DNA from: UKL13-2 sp040006575 | GTDB lineage: Bacteria; Pseudomonadota; Gammaproteobacteria; Burkholderiales; Usitatibacteraceae | NCBI GenBank assembly: GCA_040006575.1 | Contig: JBDTWS010000001.1 | Span: 17,288-81,287, forward strand | DNA: 64,000 bases | Reading direction: 5' to 3' | In this document: positions 1 through 9,200 of the stretch, one piece after another | Layout: each line of letters starts with the position of its first letter | How positions within the stretch are numbered: the stretch's first letter is position 1 | Notes under the pieces: generated by a model | Database searches by the model: none | Seen by the model: only the letters and a program-made list of their open reading frames with translations | Told to the model about the DNA's origin: nothing | Translations under genes and position numbers: made by a program

Positions 1-3000
1 ACACGATGCCGGTCAGCGCGAGCGGCGGCTGCGGCATCGCGCTGGCCGACGTGGCAGGCCCGGTGAAGAATCCATTGTTGGCGCGCACGTCGCACGTGTA
101 GCTCACGCCGTTGGTGAGCCCGCTGACCACTACCGGTGACACCGCGGGATCGGTGGTCACGGCACCGGGATTGCAGGTGACTGAATAACTCACGATGGCC
201 GCACCGCCGTTGCTGACCGGGTTGGTGAAGGTAACCGTTACCTGTCCGTCGCCACCAATCGCATGCACATTGGTCGGCGCCCCTGGTGCGGTCACGGCGT
301 TGAACGTGGCGGTTACCGCTTTCGCGGCATCCATGGTCACCACACAGTTGCCACTGCCGCTACATCCACTGCCGGACCACACGGCCGGCGCTGTCCCCGC
401 GACGGGAGAAGAGCTCAACGTCACCAGCGCGTTGACATTGAAATTCGCCGTGCATTGCGCGCCGCAATTGATGCCGGCGGGATTGGACGTAACGGTGCCG
501 CTGCCCGCACCGGCCTTGGTCACAGTGAGCGCGGCGCCGCTGATCGTGATGGTCAGCGTGGCCGTGCCGGAACCGCCGGCGTTACCGGCGGAGAGGCCGA
601 CGATAAAGGTTCCCTGCGCGTTCGCGATGCCGTAGACCTGCCCGGTACTCGTATTGATGAAGAGTCCCGCCGGCAAACCGGTCGCGCCATACAGGGTGGG
701 TGCGTTGCTCGCCACGATGTTGTAGGCGAAGGCGGTCCCGCCTGCACCACTCGCTGACGTCGCACTGCTGATCACCGGCGCAGACGGCAGCGCGATATTG
801 ACGACAGCCGTCCGGGTATCGGTGCTTCCGGCGGGGCCGGTGGCGCGATAGGTGAACGCATCGGGCCCGCTCTGTCCGGTAAACGGCGTGTAGACCGCAG
901 TGGTGCTACCGCTACCGATGAACACACTGCCCTTGCTGGGTGCCGTGACGACACTGACAGCCGTCAACGTGCCGGTACCGAGGGTGATGTTGGGCAACGT
1001 GAAGCCGACGCTGGTGTTGTGGATGACGGCTGCATTGGACGGATTGGTGCCGGGAACAAAAGTGCCGATGTACGAAGCCAGCTCGGCCTGCTGCGTTGCA
1101 TTGGGCGGAATCGGAATCGGACCCGACAAATGCGCTGTCGCAAAGTTGTTGGTGTATAGCCATCCGATAAACGTCGGCGAGTTGGCAGCATTGAGTTTGC
1201 TGCCAGCTGGACTGGCACCGTGGCAGGTGTCGCAGGCATTGAATTGCAGGAAACCGCCGCCCTCGGCCCAATCGTTCTGGCCTTGCGCGGTGTTGATACC
1301 CGTCGCCGTGATGACAAACGATTGCGTGATCACCGGCGCAAGCGAGTAATTGGCATTGCCGGTCTGGTTGGCGGTGAGCGTGCAGGTGCCCGCCGCCAAG
1401 TTCAGCACCGTGTTGCTCGACACCGTGCACACACTGTTGGTGAGGCTCGAATATGCCACGGCGAGTCCCGACGTCGAAGTGGCCTTCAATGGCACGCGCG
1501 CGTTGCTGACGACTTGCGCAGGAATCACCGGGAAAGTAATCGCCTGTGATGCTTTGGCCACAGTAAGCGTGAACGTCTGAACTGCATTGGACGGCACATT
1601 GTTGTTCGCGGTGAAAGTCAGGATGTAGCTACCGACGGTGCCGAGCGGTGGCGTACCGGTAACAACTCCGGTCCCCGGCGTGAACGTCACGCCCTGCGGA
1701 AGCGTCCCGCTCATCGACAGGCCCGGCGCCGGCACGCCCGTCGCCGTCACCGTGTGGGTGCCGGTGGTGCCGACGGTAAATGTCGCATTGTTGGGACTGG
1801 TGAAACCGGGCGCGATGGCGCCGTTGGTGGGCGTGACGGTGGCGCTTCCCGACACGGTGCCACCGATGGCGTTGGTGGCAGTGACCGTGCAGGTATAGAA
1901 AGTGGAATTGGTGAGGCCGCCGACGATGATCGGTGAGGCCGCGCCGTCGGCAAACACATTGCCCGGATTACACGCCGCGCGATAACTGCTGATGGGACTG
2001 CCGCCGTCACTGGCCGACGGCGTGAAGGCGATCGTCGCCTGCGCGTTGCCGGGCGCGGCAAGATTGATCGTGGGTGCGGTCGGTACGACGGCATTGATGA
2101 CGATGCTGCGCGCTACGCTGATGCTGTTGTAATTGGCGTTGCCGTTTTGGGTGGCGGTAATGGTGCAGGTACCGGCCAGCGGACCGACGGACACGGTGGT
2201 ACCCGAGACGATGCAGATCTGCGCACTGCTGGTTGCATAGGTAATCGCGCCGGCGAGCGGCCCGCCGGTTGCTGCCGGATTCAGCGGGAACGAAAGCCCT
2301 GCCGCATAGTTGCGCGTCGCCGGCGATTGGGCGGCAAAACTGATGGTCTGGCTGCCCATGCCGACGGTGACGCTCTGCCCGGCCTGCGTCGAGTTGTATA
2401 TGCCGTTGCCCGCTTGCGAGGCGGTGATAAAACAACTGCCCGCACCCGTTGTGGTGATGGAATTGATATTGGTGTTTGCAACACTGCAATTTCCGCTGGC
2501 AATGAAAGTGAGCGGCAGGCCGCTACTCACCGATACCGACATGCTGAACGTGCCACCTGCCGAATAATTCGGCGATGGCGCCGAGCCGAAGCTGACAGTC
2601 TGGTTCAGTTTGGCAATTGAAATGCTGAAACTCTGCAACGTGCCACTGCCGATCAGGTTGTTCGCCCTCACCTGTCCGGTGAAAAATCCGCCAGCCGATG
2701 GCGTACCCGAAATCTGGCCGGTCGCGCCGTTCAGGGTCACGCCGGGCGGCAGCGCCCCGCTTGCCAGCGTGAATGGCGTGGACAGTCCCGAATTGTCCAG
2801 CAGTGTCGGCGCAGCAGTGGCGGCGAACGTATGCGAATACGAAACCTGCACGGTGCCACTCGGCGGGCTGCCGCTGGTGAAGGCGGGTGCAGAAACACTG
2901 TTGCTATTGCCGATCTCGGTGACGATGGCCTGGCGCGCTGCGGCGTTCAGGTTGGAAGTACCGGGATTGCCCATGCCGGCATCAATCTTGGTGTTGAGAT

Positions 3001-3205
3001 AGGCCAGGTTGTTGGCGGCGCGGATTGAACCCGACGAGCCGAAGCCGTTGGGCAGGTTGTCCACTTCCGGATTCGCACTGGCCGCATGGCAAGGCGCGCA
3101 GGCGCTCGCGTAGTCGGCTCGCGCGTCTGTGACAACCAACGCAATAAGTGCAGGCATGCAGAAGCCGTACACGAAACTCCAGCACCGGCGCGGCTTCCGG
3201 GACAT
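1..3205 (-). CDS. Secreted diheme-motif Ig/Fn3 repeat protein (partial, C-terminus off the left edge)
   Basis: Open frame of 1068 codons with no stop before base 1. From ATG 3205 it begins with a signal peptide (basic start, hydrophobic core, predicted cleavage after DARA). Two c-type heme motifs are visible: CAPCH at 3086-3100, right after the signal peptide, and CDTCH at 1220-1234. Between and after them lie putative Ig (He_PIG) modules, three modules with paired cysteines of the CTVS...GTCT type, two fibronectin-like modules, a cadherin-like module and an InlB-type bacterial repeat with an NCGAQC motif. The frame ends at the edge with LALTGIV, closely matching LAFTGIV of the neighbour at 3264-10436 just before its C-terminal dockerin-like region. 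No Shine-Dalgarno is seen at 3205; ATG 3250 and 3157 are alternatives. It lies 58 bases downstream of the larger paralogue, probably in one transcript. Function is unknown; surface heme protein or adhesin is inference. Confidence 0.8.
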   Translation of the reverse strand, partial: MSRKPRRCWSFVYGFCMPALIALVVTDARADYASACAPCHAASANPEVDNLPNGFGSSGSIRAANNLAYLNTKIDAGMGNPGTSNLNAAARQAIVTEIGNSNSVSAPAFTSGSPPSGTVQVSYSHTFAATAAPTLLDNSGLSTPFTLASGALPPGVTLNGATGQISGTPSAGGFFTGQVRANNLIGSGTLQSFSISIAKLNQTVSFGSAPSPNYSAGGTFSMSVSVSSGLPLTFIASGNCSVANTNINSITTTGAGSCFITASQAGNGIYNSTQAGQSVTVGMGSQTISFAAQSPATRNYAAGLSFPLNPAATGGPLAGAITYATSSAQICIVSGTTVSVGPLAGTCTITATQNGNANYNSISVARSIVINAVVPTAPTINLAAPGNAQATIAFTPSASDGGSPISSYRAACNPGNVFADGAASPIIVGGLTNSTFYTCTVTATNAIGGTVSGSATVTPTNGAIAPGFTSPNNATFTVGTTGTHTVTATGVPAPGLSMSGTLPQGVTFTPGTGVVTGTPPLGTVGSYILTFTANNNVPSNAVQTFTLTVAKASQAITFPVIPAQVVSNARVPLKATSTSGLAVAYSSLTNSVCTVSSNTVLNLAAGTCTLTANQTGNANYSLAPVITQSFVITATGINTAQGQNDWAEGGGFLQFNACDTCHGASPAGSKLNAANSPTFIGWLYTNNFATAHLSGPIPIPPNATQQAELASYIGTFVPGTNPSNAAVIHNTSVGFTLPNITLGTGTLTAVSVVTAPSKGSVFIGSGSTTAVYTPFTGQSGPDAFTYRATGPAGSTDTRTAVVNIALPSAPVISSATSASGAGGTAFAYNIVASNAPTLYGATGLPAGLFINTSTGQVYGIANAQGTFIVGLSAGNAGGSGTATLTITISGAALTVTKAGAGSGTVTSNPAGINCGAQCTANFNVNALVTLSSSPVAGTAPAVWSGSGCSGSGNCVVTMDAAKAVTATFNAVTAPGAPTNVHAIGGDGQVTVTFTNPVSNGGAAIVSYSVTCNPGAVTTDPAVSPVVVSGLTNGVSYTCDVRANNGFFTGPATSASAMPQPPLALTGIV

Positions 3206-3239
3206 TTTTGCCCGGTGATCCGCACCCGTGTTGGAGTTT
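3174..3239 (-). repeat. 66-base palindromic dispersed repeat, copy 1
   Basis: Read on the minus strand it begins AAACTCCA and ends GGTGCTGGAGTTT, so its ends are inverted repeats of each other (13 of 15 positions pair). An internal GC hairpin (CCGGG/CCCGG) sits in the loop. It has the same length as the copy at 54815-54880, and by hand count 49 of 66 positions agree, including 22 identical bases at one end. It overlaps the start codon (3203-3205) and early signal-peptide codons of the leftmost gene. Confidence 0.8.
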
Positions 3240-3263
3240 TGCCAAGGCATGGAATAAATTGCG

Positions 3264-6200
3264 CTACGGCAACGCCAGTCCGGAACGCGCCTTCACGGCC
3301 GCCAGATCGGCGTTGTTGATGGTGCCATTGGCATCGATGTCCATGTAGAAATTGCTGGCGTTGACGGTCTGCGTCAGGTGGGCTTTCACCATAGCGATGT
3401 CGACGGCATTCACGCTGCGGCTCCCGCTTATGTCGCCGACCATGAAGCCGATTGTCGCCGAGGCATCGACAGAGCCATTCACACCGACCAGCGAAATCAT
3501 GACGCGCGTGCGGTCGGCAATGTTGGTGAGCGTGACGATCAATTCGTTGCCCACGAAGGCTGAAACTGGCGAACCCACCGCAACCAATGCAGAATCGACT
3601 GCGGTGACCGACATCACGTTTGATACCGGCCCGTCGAACCGGAACGCAATGCGATGACCCCCGCCAATGCTGCGTGGTTCCACCGTGACGTTGCCGTCGA
3701 TCGGCTCGGCCGGATTGGCAATGTCCACATCAAGCTCCTGCGCGGACACGCCGTGCGCCTTGCGGGACACGACTATTCCGGTGAAGGCCAGCGATCCGGG
3801 GGTAACCGCCACCGTGGCTGATGGTGGGCCGGTACCGGCTGAATTGGTGGCCTTGACTGAACAGGTATAGGGCGTGCCGTTGGTGAGACCGGTGACTGTG
3901 AGTGGTGAAGCCGGACCCGCCGCTGAACTGATGCTTCCGGGATTGCAAATCGCCGTAAAACTGAGTGCACTGCCGCCATCACTGGCGGGCGGCGTGAAAC
4001 TGATGGTGGCCGCGCTGTCGCCCGCAACACCCACGCCGATGAGCGGCGCAGCGGGAACGACTGAAGTAATGGTGACGTTGCGCGTGACCTGCGGCGCCGC
4101 GTTGAAATTGCCATTGCCTTCCTGGTCTGCAGCGATCGTGCACAGGCCTGCCGACACAATGCTGACCGTGGTCGCATTCACGGTACAGGTGGCCGTGGTC
4201 AGCGAGCTGTAGGAAATTGGATTTCCCGAACTGCCGCCCGTGGCCAACGGTGAAATCACAAAGCTGCCGAGACCGAAACTGCGCGGCGTGGCTTGTGCGC
4301 CGAACGTGATCGCCTGCGCGGCCTTGGCCACGGTAATCACCAGGGCTGCATTGCCGGAGCCACCCGCATTGCTGGCCGATATCGTGGCGTTTGCCGTGCC
4401 CGCGCCCAGCGGCGTGCCGGTGATGGCGCCGGTGCCGGCGTTGACGCCAAGTCCGGTCGGCAGGCCGGTCGCATCGAACCCTGTCGGCGTATTGCTGGCG
4501 GTGATCTGGTAATTCACGGCTTGCCCGAAGGTAACGTTGATAGTGCCGGCGCTGGTGATGACGGGCGGCGCGCCGCCGATCGTGATGCTGACGGTGCGGG
4601 CATCGCCGAGCACGGACGGGCTGCTGCGCTTGCCGCGATAGGTGAAACTGTCCGGCCCCGAATAGCCGGGCGTCGGTGTGTACGTCGCACTGGTTCCGCT
4701 GAAGGCCGACAGCATTCCATGCGCTGGCGCCGTCACCACTTCCACCGCCGTGAATGCCGACCAGTTGTCATCCGGCCCCGTGACGTGATTGGTGAGCTTG
4801 ATATGTCCGGATACATCGATGGGCGCCGCAATGTTGAATGGGGTGATGACCGTATTGGCCGGCAGTACGTTGCCGATGTAGGCCGCCAACGCCGCCAGTT
4901 CAGCCTGCGACAGCGCCTGCACGGCAATCGAGTTGCTGGTGGCGCCGAATGCACCGGACATCAAGGGCTGCGTCGAACGCACATGATTGAGCACGGTCGC
5001 GGTATTGCCGGCGCCATTGAACTGGTTGCCGACCGGCACCGGTCCGTGGCAGTTGGCACAGATGCTGCCCCACAGCGCCTGCCCATTGGCGGATGTCGGC
5101 GTGACGGTGACCGGCCCCGAAGCCGGGCCGGGACCCACCGCATTCACGGCTGATACGGTACACGTGTATTGCGTGCCATTGAGGAGACTGGCGACCACCA
5201 CAGGTGAGGCGCCGCTGCTGCCGGTTCCCGAGGGCGAGCAACTGGCGTTGTATTGCGTGATCGGGCTACCGCCGTTGCTGGCAGGCGGCGCAAACGCAAT
5301 GCTCGCCTGCACATCGGAGCCGGTGGCAACGCCAATCAATGGTGCACCTGGCGCCGTGGCGGTGATGGTGATGTTGCGCGTGACCTGTGTGGCCGCCGCA
5401 AAATTTGAATCGCCCGGCTGGTTGGCCGCCAGCGTGCAGGTGCCGGCCGTGACCATCGTCACAGTGGTGCCGCTGACGGTGCAGACCGCTGGCGTGGTGG
5501 AGGAATGGATCACCGCGAGTGCGGAACTTGATGTTGCCGGTGGCGAGATGGCGAACGGCGTCATGCTGAACGCTATCGGCGTAACCTGCGCGCCGAAGGT
5601 AATTGCCTGGCTGGCCGCATTGATGTTGAAACCCTGCGTCACGGTGTTGGCGACGTTGTAGTCGACGTTCGCTGCCACATCGGCTGAAATCGAGCAGACA
5701 CCCGTCGTCAACGTGGTCACGCTGGAGCCGGATACCGTACAGACACTGGCGGTGTTCGAGGTAAAGATTACAGTGAGGCCCGAAGTGGCCGTTGCCGATA
5801 GGACAAACGGCGTCACCGAGAAACTGCGCGCGCCTGGATTGGCGAAGTTGATCGACTGGTTCGCTTTTGCCACCGTCAGTGTGAATGACTGCATGACGGT
5901 GCCGCTGCCGTTCATGGCGGACACGGTCAACGGGTAGCTTCCGGCAGTACCGGAGGCGGGTGTGCCGGCCAGCACGCCGGTGCCACCGGTGAAAGTAACA
6001 CCGGCGGGCAGCGAACCGGTCGCTGACCGTGCCGGCGCTGGTGTACCGCTGGCCGTGACGGTGAAGTTGCCTGCGCTCAGGACATTGAATGTGGTCGACG
6101 TCGCGCTGGTGATGAGCGGCGCTACCGGCGTGGCAGTTGGCGTCACCATGACCGTGCCGGATGCTGAACCGGTACCGGCTGCATTGATGGCGCTCACCGA

Positions 6201-9200
6201 GCAGGTGTACTGCACGCCATTCGTAAGTCCGGTAACCGTGACCGGTGACACCGCATTGCTGCCGCTGCCGGTTGGCGCGCAGGTGGCGCTGTACGACGTG
6301 ATGGCACTGCCGCCGTTCGAGGCCGGCGCGGTGAAGGCAATCGCCGCCTGCTGGTCGCCCGGTGTGGCGGCGCCAATGACCGGCGCGCCGGGTGCCACTG
6401 CGGTAATACTCACATCCTGCGTGACCTGCAACGCGGCATTGATGTTGGCGTTGCCCGGCTGGTTGGCGGTAATCGTGCAAGTGCCTGATGTCACCTTGGT
6501 GACTGTCGTGCCGGCAACCGTACACGCGGTGGGTGTGAGCGAACCGTAGCTGACAGCCAGGCCTGAACTGGCTGTTGCGGTTGGGCTGATGGCGAAACTG
6601 GCACCCGGTGAAAATTGCTGGCTGGCCTGCGCGCCGAAGGAAATACTCTGGCCGGCTTTGCTGATGGTGATGACGAGACTTGCGGGCACGGGGGGATTAG
6701 GATTGGGATTGGTTGCACTGATGGTGGCATTGAACACGCCTGCAGTGGAGGCCGTCCCGCTGATGAGTCCTGTCCCGGTATTTATGCTTGTGCCAGGCGG
6801 CAAGTTGCCGGCACTGAAACTTGCTGGGCCATTGGTGGCCGTTATCAGATACTGGAAGAGCTGACCGACAACGCCATTTGCGGTACCGGAGCTGGTGATT
6901 GCCGATTGCGCAGCCGGCTGCTGCACCGTGATGGAGACGGTTCTTGCCTCACCTTGCAAGTTGGGCCCCGTACGGAAACCGCGATACGTGAATGTGTCCG
7001 GTCCGGCGTAACCGGGATTGGGTGTGTAGGTCACAGTGGTACCGGTGAACACAGAGAGCGTTCCATTCGTGGGCTGCGTCACGGCCTGCACGCCGGTGAA
7101 CGTCATTGCCTGCGAATTGAGCGTGATGTGGTTCGGGAACGCCACATCGACCTGCTTCGCGGTCTGGTAGGCGGTCTGAACACTGATCGCCGGCACCTGT
7201 TGCTTGATGTACTTTGCGATCTCGGCAAGCTCATTGGCGGTGAGCGCCTGCACGACGGGTTGTGCAACCATTTCCACCACCGCCGAGCGAACGTATTGCA
7301 ATATTGTCGAGGTGTCACCGGCGGCATTGAAGCGGGTACCGGTGGGCGGCACGCCGTGGCAACTGCTGCAGGCGTTGGTCCACATGTTCAAGCCGGAATC
7401 GAGGAATGGCGTCACGTTAATGGCGTTGGACTGAACGCTGCTGCCGACCGCATTGACGGCCACCACCCGGCACGTATGCAACACCCCGTTGGCGAGGCCG
7501 GTCACAACGACGGGCGAATCGGCACTGTTGCCTGTGAAATTGCCGGGATTGCAGGTGGCGCTGTAACCGGTGATGGGACTACCGCCGTCGCTCGACGGAG
7601 GCGATACTTCAATGGTGGCCTTGCCGTCGCTGCCTACCGCGCTGTCCGCTGTCGGCGCGCCCGGGACCACTACATTTATTGCGATGTTCCGGCTGACCTG
7701 TGAAGCAGTGCTGTAGTTGCTGTCGCCGGACTGATTGGCGGCAATCTGGCAGGTGCCGGCGGAGATGATATTGACGCTGCCGTTGGTGACGGTACATATA
7801 TTTGCACTGAGCGACGTGTAGACGATGGGATTGCCAGACAATCCACCGGTTGCGGGCGGACTGATGGCAAATGTGCCGCCGTCGACAAACGGCTGAGCGG
7901 CCTGCGCCGGGAATGAGATGATCTGCAAGCCCTTGTCGATATTGAAATTTCGCGAAACATCGAGAGCGACCTGGTAAGCCGCATTGCCGTCCTGGGACGC
8001 TTCAACGGTGCAAATGCCCGCTGAGACCATCGTGACCGTTGTGCCGCTGATCGTGCACTTGGGCAATGTGAGGGAGGCATAGGCGATGGGCAAACCCGAG
8101 GCCACTGTTGCGAGCGGCGTCAGGGCGAAGCTGGCCCCGGCAACAAATACGCGATCCGGCAGCACGTTTGCCGCACCCCAACTGATTGACTGCGACGCCT
8201 TGCTGATGTCGAAACTCTGCGGCACCAGCGGCGCAGCGTTGTAGTTGGCATCACCGGCCTGCGCGGCGGTGATGGTGCAGGTACCGGCCGCCAGCATGGT
8301 AACCACGCCCGGCGAGGTCACGGTGCAGATGGTCGCCGTGCTCGAGGTGAAGGTCACCGCCAGCGATGACGAAGCCGACGCACTCAGCGCGAAAGTCGAC
8401 GGACTGTAAGTACGGTTGGCCGGGTCGGCAAACGTGATGGCCTGGTTAGCCTTGGCGATAGTCAGCGTAAAGGCCTGGTTGGCTTGGGGTGCGGTCCCAT
8501 TGGAGGCACTGAATGTCAGGTTGAAGGTGCCGGCGGTGCCCAGTGCGGGTGTTCCGGCGAGCAAGCCGGTTGCCGCAATCTGTCCGACTGTGCTGAAAGT
8601 TATACCAGTTGGAGGTGTACTAAAAGTGAACAAGGTCGGGTTAGAAATGCCAGTCGCCACGACCTGGAAACTGCTTGGCTGGCCAATCGTGAATGTGACG
8701 TTATTGGCGCTGCGCATAACAGGTGCTATCGGAACCGCCGACGTAATGGGGTTGACACCCACCCCATTCGACGTAACGCTGGTTCCAATCGCATTGGTCG
8801 CCGTCATGTTGCAACTCCACGGTGGACCGTTGCTGAGCCCCGTAACGACAATGGGGGATGCTGTGCCTGTACCCACTTTCGGTGTACCGCCGCCGAGGCT
8901 GCATGTCACCGTGTAACCGGTGATGGGAGAGCCTGGGTTGGCTGGTGGCGTGAAAACAACCGTGGCTCGCAGGTCCCCGCCAATGGCAGCGGTGATTACC
9001 GGTGCATCGGGCTCACCAGCCGACAAAACCACCACGCGGGTAGCTTGTATCGCGACGGAATAATTCGCATTGCCTGCCTGGTTGGCAGCCAACGTGCAAT
9101 CCCCGGCAGATTTCATCGTGACGGTCGTACCACTGACGGTGCAAATGCCTGTCGTCAGCGAGCTGTACACGACGGGGTTTCCCGATCCACCGCTGGCGGT

